NCBI GenBank assembly: GCA_018822845.1
Contig: JAHJJD010000058.1
Span: 1-64,000, forward strand
DNA: 64,000 nucleotides
Origin: Gammaproteobacteria bacterium
GTDB taxonomy: Bacteria; Pseudomonadota; Gammaproteobacteria; Thiotrichales; Thiotrichaceae
Reading direction: 5' to 3'
In this document: one piece after another, positions 1 to 7,165 of the stretch
Numbering within the stretch: the first letter of the stretch is position 1
How the letters are laid out: each line of letters opens with the position of its first letter
Translations under genes and position numbers: made by a program
Notes under the pieces: model-generated
What the model saw: the letters and a program-made list of their open reading frames with translations, nothing else
What the model was told of the DNA's origin: nothing
The model's database searches: none

Positions 1-2
1 TG

Positions 3-266
3 AAAGAAATTGCCACGCTGGAACCCAAACCGGGCATCCCACCGACTACAGCGCACCTGACCAGCGTGTTGCAGCAACTGCAAACCACCCCGGTCAGCAT
101 GGTGATTTATTCCGCCTACCAGAATCCGCGTTCGGCGCAGTGGCTGTCCGGCAAGGCAGGTATTCCGGCGGTCTTGCTGCCCTCCACGGTTGGCGGTACG
201 CCCGAGGCCAGCGACCTGTTCAGGCTGTTTGACGACATCATCCAGCGCCTGACCGGCGCGGTGTGA
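3..266 (+). CDS. metal ABC transporter substrate-binding protein, C-terminal part
   Basis: This is the C-terminal end (about 87 residues; the 5' end is cut by the window edge) of a periplasmic metal-binding protein of an ABC importer, ZnuA/TroA family. The frame contains LEPKPGIPPT, a stretch typical of this family ahead of the second metal-binding lobe, and a VGG..EASDLFRLFD end like that of family members. It overlaps the permease start by four bases, so the two are probably translationally coupled. No ATPase gene is visible and may lie upstream. Whether the substrate is Zn, Mn or Fe cannot be decided from this fragment. Confidence 0.8.
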   Translation, partial: KEIATLEPKPGIPPTTAHLTSVLQQLQTTPVSMVIYSAYQNPRSAQWLSGKAGIPAVLLPSTVGGTPEASDLFRLFDDIIQRLTGAV

Positions 267-1030
267 CGCGCATGGACTGGGCATTACAATTCAGCATCCT
301 CGCCCCGGCATTCGCCGCAGGGGTGCTAGTGCTGGCGACCCACATCCCGCTAGGGCGTGAAGTGCTGCGCCGGGGCATCATTTTCATTGATTTGGCAATT
401 GCACAGATCGCCGGGTTGGGGGTGATTGCGGCCCACACGCTTGGCTGGGAAGTGCACGGCTGGGAAACCCAACTCATCGCCCTGAGCGCCGCGCTGGCTG
501 GCGCATGGCTGCTGGGCTGGGCGGAAGCGCATCTGCAACAGCAACAGGAAGCCCTGATCGGCATTGTGTTCGTGCTGGCGGCAACCGGTGGCCTGCTGTT
601 ACTGGCGGATAACCCGCAGGGTGGCGAACACCTGCGCGAACTGCTGACCGGGCAGATCCTGTGGGTAAACTGGCCCGACCTGATCCCGCTGGGGGTGCTG
701 GCGGCTGCTTACTGGCTGCTGGCATGGCTGAAACCGCATTGGTTGCCACGGGTGTTTGTGCGGCAAACGTTTTACCTGCTGTTTGCGGTGCTTATTACGT
801 TTTCGGTGCAGGTAGTGGGGGTGTATCTGGTATTTGCCAGTCTGGTGATCCCTGCGTTTGCGGTGTGGCGGGATCAGCGTGCATCCCTGCGTAACGCTTT
901 CCTATTGGGCGTGCTGGGATATGGTGTGGGGATTGCTGTGTCTGCGTGGCTGGATTTGCCGACCGGGGCGAGTATTGTGTGGTTTCTGGCGATGCTGGGG
1001 CTAGGGTATAAATTAATACCTGTCCAATGA
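263..1030 (+). CDS. metal ABC transporter permease (ZnuB/ABC-3 family)
   Basis: This is the inner-membrane permease of a metal importer working with the substrate-binding protein encoded just upstream. The 255-residue protein is almost entirely hydrophobic, with about eight predicted membrane segments. It carries the N-terminal GREVLRRGIIFIDLAIAQ region typical of the ABC-3 family, where the permease contacts the ATPase. The start shown is a GTG in a GTGA overlap with the preceding stop. An ATG at 272 is an equally good start and begins MDWALQF, as I would expect for relatives. There is no clear Shine-Dalgarno for either. Family assignment is solid; the metal is unknown. Confidence 0.85.
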   Translation: MTRMDWALQFSILAPAFAAGVLVLATHIPLGREVLRRGIIFIDLAIAQIAGLGVIAAHTLGWEVHGWETQLIALSAALAGAWLLGWAEAHLQQQQEALIGIVFVLAATGGLLLLADNPQGGEHLRELLTGQILWVNWPDLIPLGVLAAAYWLLAWLKPHWLPRVFVRQTFYLLFAVLITFSVQVVGVYLVFASLVIPAFAVWRDQRASLRNAFLLGVLGYGVGIAVSAWLDLPTGASIVWFLAMLGLGYKLIPVQ

Positions 1031-1087
1031 CTCATTTAGCTTTGCCGCATACTAAATAAGTAATTGTTGCACAAAGAAAATATATAA

Positions 1088-1117
1088 TTGACCACTTTCC
1101 GCTACGGGCGATACGAT
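1088..1117 (+). promoter_or_regulatory. candidate sigma-70 promoter for the bacterioferritin pair
   Basis: TTGACC at 1088-1093 and TACGAT at 1112-1117 are separated by 18 bases, in the 131-base gap ahead of the first bacterioferritin gene. The -35 matches consensus at five of six positions and the -10 at four of six. No Fur-type box was recognised. Prediction by eye only. Confidence 0.35.
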
Positions 1118-1161
1118 GGACATTCGCCTATAAAATCAACCCGAATAATCAGGAGACGCCT

Positions 1162-1632
1162 ATGAAAGGAAACCCCGACATCAACCGTTCGCTGAATCTG
1201 GCGCTACGTAGCCAGCTAACAGCGATCAACCAGTACTTCCTGCATGCCCGCATGTGCAAAAACTGGGGCTTGGGCAAACTCAACGACAAGGAATACAAGC
1301 GTTCCATCAAGGCCATGAAACAGGCCGATGAACTGATTGAACGCATCCTGTTCCTTGAAGCGCTGCCCAACCTGCAAGACCTTGGCAAGCTCTACCTCGG
1401 GGAGGACGTGCCGGAAATCATCGCCAATGACCTGCGTCTTGCCAGTGAAGTGGTGGCGGAACTGCGCAAGGTCATTGCCGAATGCGAGCAAGCCCAGGAC
1501 TACGTTTCGCGCGACATGTTGCAGGAAATCCTGGAAGAGGAAGAGGAGCAGATCGACTGGCTGGAATCCCAGCAATGGGCAATTGGCAACGCGGGCCTGC
1601 AAAACTACCTGCAATCCATGATGAACGATTAA
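1162..1632 (+). CDS. bfr: bacterioferritin, heme-type subunit lacking the ferroxidase centre
   Basis: This is a bacterioferritin subunit (iron storage, cytoplasmic 24-mer) of 156 residues, the usual family length. By position against the E. coli protein, the heme-ligand methionine is present (M52). The dinuclear iron centre is not: E18 is Q18, E51 is A51, H54 is Q54, E94 is A94 and H130 is Q130, with only E127 kept. This is the pattern of the heme-binding partner in two-subunit bacterioferritins. The start has a good ribosome site (AGGAG). It is followed after 12 bases by the complementary subunit, so the two probably form a mixed shell in which this one contributes heme. Confidence 0.93.
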   Translation: MKGNPDINRSLNLALRSQLTAINQYFLHARMCKNWGLGKLNDKEYKRSIKAMKQADELIERILFLEALPNLQDLGKLYLGEDVPEIIANDLRLASEVVAELRKVIAECEQAQDYVSRDMLQEILEEEEEQIDWLESQQWAIGNAGLQNYLQSMMND

Positions 1633-1644
1633 GGAGAAAGCAAG

Positions 1645-2112
1645 ATGAAAGGAAATGACCGTGTGATTGATGTGCTGAAAACCCTGCTGGCAGGTGAGTT
1701 GGCGGCACGCGACCAGTATTTCATCCATTCGCGCATGTGCGATGATTGGGGCTTGAGCAAACTGTACGAACACTATGAACATGAACGTGAGGAAGAAACC
1801 GGCCATGCCGACGCCATTATCCGCCGTATCCTGTTCCTGGAAGGCGTGCCGGATTTGAACAATCAGGATCCCTTGAATGTTGGTTCCGATGTGCCCAGCA
1901 TGTTAAAGAACGATCTGGCGCTGGAATATCACGTGACAGGCGCGTTGAAAGCGGCGATCAAACTGTGTGAAGACGAGCAGGATTACGTTACCCGAGAAAT
2001 GTTGCGCAGCCAGTTGGAAGATACCGAGCAGGATCACGCCTACTACCTGGAAAAGCAGCTTGGTTTGATTGACAAGATCGGCTTGCAGAACTACTTGCAG
2101 TCACAGATGTAA
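1645..2112 (+). CDS. bfr: bacterioferritin, ferroxidase-type subunit lacking the heme ligand
   Basis: This is the second bacterioferritin subunit (155 residues), in one operon with the heme-type subunit. All ferroxidase ligands are visible: E18, E51, H54, E94, and the E-x-x-H pair at 128/131, which corresponds to E127/H130 of E. coli with one inserted residue. The heme methionine is replaced (T52). It should therefore oxidise Fe(II) but not bind heme at the usual two-fold site unless paired with the upstream subunit. The start has AAGGAGAAAGC just ahead. The exact mirror-image loss in the two genes argues for an obligate hetero-oligomer. Confidence 0.93.
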   Translation: MKGNDRVIDVLKTLLAGELAARDQYFIHSRMCDDWGLSKLYEHYEHEREEETGHADAIIRRILFLEGVPDLNNQDPLNVGSDVPSMLKNDLALEYHVTGALKAAIKLCEDEQDYVTREMLRSQLEDTEQDHAYYLEKQLGLIDKIGLQNYLQSQM

Positions 2113-2253
2113 CCCTTTCCCTCAATCCTATGTTCAGGCACACGCGGTCTTCGGATGCGGCGCATTACCCAGACAGGGATTTTACTTCTCCCCTCCATCT
2201 CACTATCAGGCTCAGTGTTGTCTGGTAATTACCCCCATTTAGTTGCAAAATAA

Positions 2254-2269
2254 GTATTTGCTTAAATAC
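2254..2269. promoter_or_regulatory. 16-bp palindrome, candidate Crp/Fnr-family operator
   Basis: GTATTTGCTTAAATAC is a perfect 6-4-6 inverted repeat 26 bases upstream of the rhodanese gene start. Its core has the 5-4-5 half-site geometry used by FNR-type regulators, and a Crp/Fnr-family gene is the second gene of the same cluster. The half-site differs from the FNR consensus TTGAT, so binding by the local regulator is an inference. Confidence 0.4.
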
Positions 2270-2295
2270 CTCTAAACAAAATGGAGCGATCAATC

Positions 2296-2766
2296 ATGTA
2301 TGCAGTCAAGGTTTTGGCAATGGTATTGGCGATCAGCACGGCTGCCGGTCTGGGGGCGTGTTCAAAGGCGCAGGGGCTGGGTGAAAAGGCTGGAAACACA
2401 GCTGAAGCATCCGCGCAGCAGGGGAGTGTGAACAATGTTTCCAATGCTGAACTGCAAGCCTTGCTGGACAAGGGGGTAACGCTGGTGGACATTCGCCTGC
2501 CGGAAGAGTGGCAGCAAACCGGCGTGGTGGAAGGCAGCAAGCTGCTGACCCTGTTTGAAAAAAGTGGGGCAGTCGCGCCGAATTTCCTCGCCAATTTGCA
2601 AAAAGTGGCTCCTGTTGACAAGCCAGTGGCGCTGATTTGCCGTACCGGCAACCGTACCCGCGCCGGGGCTGAGATGCTGGCGCAGGCGGGTTACTCGCAG
2701 GTCTATAACGTGACACACGGTATCACCGGCTGGATCAAGGAAGGCAAAGCTGTTGCCCGGCAGTAA
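2296..2766 (+). CDS. rhodanese-domain lipoprotein
   Basis: This is a periplasmic, membrane-anchored sulfurtransferase-like protein of 156 residues. The N-terminus is a lipoprotein signal ending in LGAC, so the mature protein begins at C22. A single rhodanese domain fills residues about 45-150 and has the active-site loop CRTGNR with the catalytic cysteine at C115. The ATG at 2296 was chosen because GGAG at 2283-2286 sits nine bases ahead of it; an in-frame ATG at 2281 lies upstream of that site. It is followed by a Crp/Fnr regulator and a DUF2892 membrane protein, a set often tied to sulfide or persulfide handling. The sulfur acceptor is unknown. Confidence 0.85.
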   Translation: MYAVKVLAMVLAISTAAGLGACSKAQGLGEKAGNTAEASAQQGSVNNVSNAELQALLDKGVTLVDIRLPEEWQQTGVVEGSKLLTLFEKSGAVAPNFLANLQKVAPVDKPVALICRTGNRTRAGAEMLAQAGYSQVYNVTHGITGWIKEGKAVARQ

Positions 2767-2779
2767 TCAGGGGTAATCC

Positions 2780-3454
2780 ATGTCTGGTTTGGCCACATCC
2801 CGTTTTGCTGATGCATTCCCCTTTCTGGCGGGGCTGGGGGAGGAAACCTGCGCCAGCTTCCAGCCACATATCAGCTACGCCACGGTTCCGGCGGGGCAGC
2901 ATGTGTGCTGGGAGGGCGATATTTGCCCGCAACTCGCCATCGTGTTGTCCGGCAGCGTGCGCGTATACAAGGTGGGCGAAAACGGGCGGGAAATCACCCT
3001 GTACCGCATCGGGCGCAATGACAGTTGCATCCTGACCGCTTCCTGCATCCTCAGCCAGACCCGTTTCCCCGCGCTGGCGGTGGTGGAACAGGCCGTGGAA
3101 GTTGCCGTCATTCCCGCTGCCCGACTGCGTGAATGGGTAGCACAACATGAGGTGTGGCGCAGCTATGTGTTTGGCCTGATGTCACAGCGGCTGGCGGAGG
3201 TCATCACGATCCTTAACGAAGTGGCTTTCCGCCGGGTGGATGCGCGGATTGCGGAATTACTGCTGAAACTGGGCGCGCAACAGCCGCAAATAGCCGTCAC
3301 CCATCAGGAAATGGCCTCGGAACTGGGTACGGCGCGGGAAGTGGTCAGCCGCATCCTCAAGGATTTCGAGCGGGAAAACCTGCTGGCCCTGAGTCGTGGA
3401 ACAGTGACGCTGCTGGATCGGGCGGGCTTGCAGCACAAGGCTCAAATCCTGTAG
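2780..3454 (+). CDS. Crp/Fnr family transcriptional regulator
   Basis: This is a 224-residue regulator with an N-terminal cyclic-nucleotide-type beta-barrel (about 15-125), a dimerisation helix and a C-terminal winged helix-turn-helix. The recognition region THQEMASELGTAREVVSRI lies at about 172-190. Five cysteines are seen (C24, C43, C49, C83, C89), but their spacing is not that of the FNR iron-sulfur cluster, so a thiol or sulfide sensor is possible. It follows the rhodanese lipoprotein by 13 bases with an AGGGG ribosome site, and precedes a DUF2892 gene. I infer that it controls this cluster; the palindrome at 2254-2269 is a candidate site. Confidence 0.88.
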   Translation: MSGLATSRFADAFPFLAGLGEETCASFQPHISYATVPAGQHVCWEGDICPQLAIVLSGSVRVYKVGENGREITLYRIGRNDSCILTASCILSQTRFPALAVVEQAVEVAVIPAARLREWVAQHEVWRSYVFGLMSQRLAEVITILNEVAFRRVDARIAELLLKLGAQQPQIAVTHQEMASELGTAREVVSRILKDFERENLLALSRGTVTLLDRAGLQHKAQIL

Positions 3455-3457
3455 TTG

Positions 3458-3472
3458 TGTGACTTAGTTACA
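3458..3472. promoter_or_regulatory. imperfect dyad upstream of the DUF2892 gene
   Basis: TGTGACTTAGTTACA is a 6-3-6 inverted repeat with one mismatched pair. It lies just after the regulator stop codon and about 65 bases ahead of the next start. The TGTGA half resembles Crp-family half-sites. Weak evidence. Confidence 0.2.
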
Positions 3473-3537
3473 GACGGGCCGGTTTGCCTTTTGCCATCAT
3501 GCCAATGTGTTCCATAGATTGGTAAAAGGAGTCCATT

Positions 3538-3720
3538 ATGACGTGCAATGTCGGTTCTACAGATAAAACGCTGCGTATTATCGCAGGTCTGATCATTATC
3601 GCGCTGGGTGTGTACTACCAAAGCTGGTGGGGTGCGGTGGGCGCAGTGCCATTGCTGACTGGTTTGCTGGGTTGGTGCCCTGCCTACCTGCCACTGGGCA
3701 TTTCAACCTGCAAAAAATAG
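3538..3720 (+). CDS. DUF2892 (YgaP-type transmembrane) small protein
   Basis: This is a 60-residue membrane protein with two hydrophobic segments (about 13-30 and 33-50) and three cysteines (C3, C47, C58). It matches the DUF2892 family, the membrane domain that is fused to rhodanese in E. coli YgaP. Here it is a separate gene downstream of a rhodanese lipoprotein and a Crp/Fnr regulator. AAAGGAG lies ahead of the ATG. A role in moving or sensing reduced sulfur at the membrane is inferred from this company only. Confidence 0.8.
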   Translation: MTCNVGSTDKTLRIIAGLIIIALGVYYQSWWGAVGAVPLLTGLLGWCPAYLPLGISTCKK

Positions 3721-3727
3721 TCTGCAA

Positions 3728-3760
3728 GCAAATAATGCACTACACGGGTGCATTATTTGC
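3728..3760 (+). terminator. hairpin after the DUF2892 gene
   Basis: A perfect 13-bp stem (GCAAATAATGCAC and its complement) with a seven-base loop starts seven bases after the stop codon. No T-run follows, so it is a stable 3' hairpin or a weak intrinsic terminator rather than a textbook one. Confidence 0.5.
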
Positions 3761-3853
3761 GTTATCTGTCTGAGCAGGGTTCCATTCACTCCCCCTTTGC
3801 GGCTATTCTCCGATGACTTCCTGCCTTAACGGTACAACCTGCCCTTGAAGCCC

Positions 3854-5527
3854 ATGAAAATCCAAGTCAGCCAAGTCATCGTCAAATTCCTGCAACAGCT
3901 GGGTGTTGACACCATTTTCGGGATGCCCGGTGCGCATATCCTGCCGGTGTATGACGACCTGTATGGCTCCGGCATCCAGACGGTGCTGGTCAAGCACGAG
4001 CAAGGTGCTGCATTCATGGCAGGCGGCTATGCCCGTGTCAGCGGGCGCATCGGTGCGTGCATCACCACTGCCGGGCCGGGCGCGAGTAACCTGATTACCG
4101 GGATCGCCAACGCCTACGCCGACAAGTTGCCGCTGATTGCGATTACCGGCGAAGCGCCGACCCATATTTTTGGGCGCGGTGGCTTGCAGGAAAGCTCGGG
4201 GGAGGGCGGCAGCATCGACCAGACCGCGCTGTTTTCCGGCGTTACCCGTTACCACAAACTGATCGAACGCACCGATTATCTGGTCAATGTGCTCAATCAG
4301 GCGGCGCGCCAACTGGTGGCGGATGTGCCGGGGCCAGTGGTGCTAAGCATTCCGGTGAATGTGCAAAAGGAACTGGTGGATGCATCCATTCTGGAAAAAC
4401 TGCCGACCCTGAATCCGCTGCCCAAACTGCAAATTGCGCCGCCAGTGCTGGAACAATGCGCTGACATGATCCGCCGTGCGCAACATCCGGTGATTCTGGC
4501 AGGGTATGGTTGCCTGCAATCGGCCAAGACCCGTGCCGAATTGCGCAAATTCAGCGACCATTTGCACATCCCCGTCGCCACCAGCCTCAAGGGCAAAGGG
4601 GCGATTGACGAACGTTCCGACCTGTCGCTGGGCAGTCTGGGCGTGACTTCCAGCGGCCATGCCTTGCACTACTTCATGCAGAAAGCCGATTTGATCATCC
4701 TGCTCGGTGCTGGCTTCAACGAACGCACCAGCTATGTGTGGAAGTCCGATTTGCTGAACGAACGCAAGATCATCCAGGTTGACCGCAATGTGGCGCAACT
4801 GGAAAAGGTGTTCAAGGCCGATCTGGCTATCCAGTCCGATCTGGGGGATTTCCTGCGTTCCATTAACGCCTGTTGCGTGCCGCAGGGGCTGGAACCCAAG
4901 CCGCGCCCTGATCTGGCGGCGTTCAAACAGCGCATTGACCAGCAGGCGGTTGAGGAAGGCACAGTTATTTTCGGCGAAAAGTTTGCGCTGGTGAAAAGCC
5001 TGTTTGCGCGGCTGGAGCAGCATTTCGCGGAAGGCATCGTGCTGGTCGATGACAACATCATTTTCGCGCAGAATTTTTACCGGGTGAAAGATGATGACCT
5101 GTTCGTGCCCAACACCGGGGTTTCCTCGCTGGGGCACGCGATACCGGCGGCGATTGGGGCAAAATTTACCACCAGCAAGCCGATTTTCGCCATCCTTGGT
5201 GACGGCGGTTTCCAGATGTGTTGCATGGAAATCATGACGGCGGTCAATTACAACATTCCGTTGAATATCGTGATGTTCAACAACCAGACGCTGGGTTTGA
5301 TTCGTAAAAACCAGCACCAGCAGTATCAGGAACGCTTCCTCGATTGCGATTTCCAGAATCCCGATTATGCTTTGCTGGCGCAATCCTTCGGGATCAATCA
5401 TTTCAGGGTTGAAAGCGAGGCTGATCTTGGTCAGGTATTCGCGCAGGCCGATTTTCATCACGGCATCAACCTGATTGAGTTGATGGTTGACCGCGAAGCC
5501 TATCCGAATTATTCCTCAAGGCGGTAG
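3854..5527 (+). CDS. thiamine-diphosphate enzyme, acetolactate synthase large-subunit family
   Basis: This is a 557-residue ThDP enzyme with the three-domain layout of the acetolactate synthase family. The N-terminal pyrimidine-binding domain contains the catalytic glutamate in KHEQGAAFMAGGYAR, followed by a central domain. The C-terminal diphosphate-binding domain has the GDGGFQM...NN motif. Family enzymes condense two pyruvates to acetolactate, but the family also includes other 2-oxoacid decarboxylases. No ilvH regulatory subunit lies next to it, so a catabolic or stand-alone role is as likely as branched-chain synthesis. The ATG at 3854 was chosen; a TTG nine bases earlier is possible. 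Confidence 0.8.
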   Translation: MKIQVSQVIVKFLQQLGVDTIFGMPGAHILPVYDDLYGSGIQTVLVKHEQGAAFMAGGYARVSGRIGACITTAGPGASNLITGIANAYADKLPLIAITGEAPTHIFGRGGLQESSGEGGSIDQTALFSGVTRYHKLIERTDYLVNVLNQAARQLVADVPGPVVLSIPVNVQKELVDASILEKLPTLNPLPKLQIAPPVLEQCADMIRRAQHPVILAGYGCLQSAKTRAELRKFSDHLHIPVATSLKGKGAIDERSDLSLGSLGVTSSGHALHYFMQKADLIILLGAGFNERTSYVWKSDLLNERKIIQVDRNVAQLEKVFKADLAIQSDLGDFLRSINACCVPQGLEPKPRPDLAAFKQRIDQQAVEEGTVIFGEKFALVKSLFARLEQHFAEGIVLVDDNIIFAQNFYRVKDDDLFVPNTGVSSLGHAIPAAIGAKFTTSKPIFAILGDGGFQMCCMEIMTAVNYNIPLNIVMFNNQTLGLIRKNQHQQYQERFLDCDFQNPDYALLAQSFGINHFRVESEADLGQVFAQADFHHGINLIELMVDREAYPNYSSRR

Positions 5528-5600
5528 CGCCATGCAGGAGAGTGGGTTGTGCTATGATTGCCAATAAGTTTGTGATCCATCAGGATTAATGGGAGAAGCC

Positions 5601-6647
5601 ATGCTGGAACGCTTAGATATTGAAAATTTTACTGTTTTTTCTAAAGCCAGCTTCGAGTTTGCAGCAGGATTGAATGTGATCGTCGGCGAAAATGGTACAG
5701 GCAAGTCGCATGTACTTAAGTTGGCGTATGCGGTGATTGCTGAAAATAACGCACAAGTCAGAAAAGATGGGCAAAATTCAGCATCAGAAGGAAATGGAAG
5801 CACATTAAAAGTTGATTACGTCGACAAACTTATGAATGTATTTCGTGCAGAATCAATGGCAAGTTTTGTGCGAGCTGGAAAACAGCCACCATTCTCAGGC
5901 GGTGCTTCGCTTTCTTTTACCGATGCAAAATTTAATTGCTCATTTACCCATAGAAAGAAATTCAAAGAAGTAGTTACTTTTGAACCTTTCCCGTCTGAGC
6001 AATGGGAAGTAGTAAAGGTTTCTTTTATACCTGCCCGTGAATTATTGACTATTTATCCTGGTTTTATTTCTTTGTACGAAGCACGTTATCTTGAATTTGA
6101 AGAAACGTACCGAGACACTTGTTTGTTGTTGGGAGAGCCACTGTTAAAAAAACCAATGACCGACTTATTGGTTATTTTAGAAGAGGCAATGGGCGGTAAA
6201 GTTTTGCTGGAAAGGGGGCGTTTCTACCTTGTTTGTGATTTTGGAAAAGTGGAAATGCCAATGGTGGCAGAAGGCATTCGCAAGCTGGCGATGTTGGCGC
6301 AGCTTGTCGCTGTTGGCGCATTACAAAAAGACAGCTATCTGTTCTGGGATGAACCAGAAGCGAACTTGAATCCACGACTGATCAAATTGGTTGCTCGTGT
6401 TATTTTGCAATTAGCAAAAGCTGGCATTCAGATATTTATTGCTACCCATTCCCTGTTTCTGTTACGAGAGCTGGAAGTGCTACAAGCAGCAGAGAAAAAG
6501 CCAGTGCCACAACGCTATTTTGCACTGAAGCAAGGCACTGATGGGGTTGAAGTTGAGCAGGGTAATGCTGTTGACGACCTGCAAACGCTAGTGTTGCTGG
6601 ATGAAGAATTACTGCAATCCGACCGTTATATGGCTTTGGAGCAGTGA
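5601..6647 (+). CDS. ABC-type/AAA ATPase of a two-gene ATPase-nuclease module
   Basis: This is a 348-residue SMC/OLD-like ATPase. Walker A GENGTGKS lies at about 29-36, Walker B LFWDEPEANLNP near 250, and an H-loop ATHSLFLL near 280. The start at 5601 has GGGAGA five bases ahead; the ATG at 5589 lies upstream of that site. Codon use is visibly more AT-rich than in the neighbouring acetolactate synthase gene, suggesting acquisition. The stop overlaps the region of the next gene, which encodes a PD-(D/E)XK-like protein. ATPases of this class paired with nucleases are common in anti-phage systems. No closer system name can be given. Confidence 0.75.
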   Translation: MLERLDIENFTVFSKASFEFAAGLNVIVGENGTGKSHVLKLAYAVIAENNAQVRKDGQNSASEGNGSTLKVDYVDKLMNVFRAESMASFVRAGKQPPFSGGASLSFTDAKFNCSFTHRKKFKEVVTFEPFPSEQWEVVKVSFIPARELLTIYPGFISLYEARYLEFEETYRDTCLLLGEPLLKKPMTDLLVILEEAMGGKVLLERGRFYLVCDFGKVEMPMVAEGIRKLAMLAQLVAVGALQKDSYLFWDEPEANLNPRLIKLVARVILQLAKAGIQIFIATHSLFLLRELEVLQAAEKKPVPQRYFALKQGTDGVEVEQGNAVDDLQTLVLLDEELLQSDRYMALEQ

Positions 6648-6649
6648 AT

Positions 6650-7165
6650 ATGCCGCAAGTGATTACCGAAGACCGCTTATGCTTCACTTTTCCTGATAAC
6701 ACTATTGTTAGCAAGTACGATGAATGGGCATTTTATCGCAAACGTTTCAATAATGCGTTTGGCTGCGGCACAAAAGCGGTGGATATTGTGCATATAGATT
6801 CTGATAAAACGGCATGGTTAATCGAAGTAAAAGATTACCGGATTCATCGGCGCACTAAACCGTCTGATTTAGGCGATGAAATTGCCCTCAAGGTTCGGGA
6901 TACATTGGCAGGTGTGGCTGCCGCCCGTTTTGGGGCACAGGATCTTGTCGAGCAAAGTACTGCCAAAAAACTCTTGCAGGCCAAGCGTCTGAAAGTGGTG
7001 TTACATCTGGAGCAACCACAAAAAGCGAGCCGATTATTTCCGCAAATCGTGAACCCTGCCGATCTCAAATTGCGTTTGCAAATGTTATTGAAAGCCGTGG
7101 ATGCTCGCCCACAGGTTGTGAACAGTAGAACCCTTAAGCCCACCATGAATTGGGCGGTGGAATGA
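6650..7165 (+). CDS. putative PD-(D/E)XK nuclease-like partner of the ATPase
   Basis: This 171-residue protein is not recognised by family. Residues about 43-65 read VDIVHID...AWLIEVKDYR, which fits the D...ExK catalytic core of PD-(D/E)XK nucleases, with a preceding F/G-rich strand. The ATG at 6650 was chosen because GGAG at 6638-6641 is eight bases ahead; a GTG at 6644 overlaps the ATPase stop. The gene is coupled to the upstream ATPase and its stop overlaps the next start (ATGA). The ATPase may sense or load DNA and this protein may cut it. That is inference, and nuclease activity is unproven. Confidence 0.55.
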   Translation: MPQVITEDRLCFTFPDNTIVSKYDEWAFYRKRFNNAFGCGTKAVDIVHIDSDKTAWLIEVKDYRIHRRTKPSDLGDEIALKVRDTLAGVAAARFGAQDLVEQSTAKKLLQAKRLKVVLHLEQPQKASRLFPQIVNPADLKLRLQMLLKAVDARPQVVNSRTLKPTMNWAVE

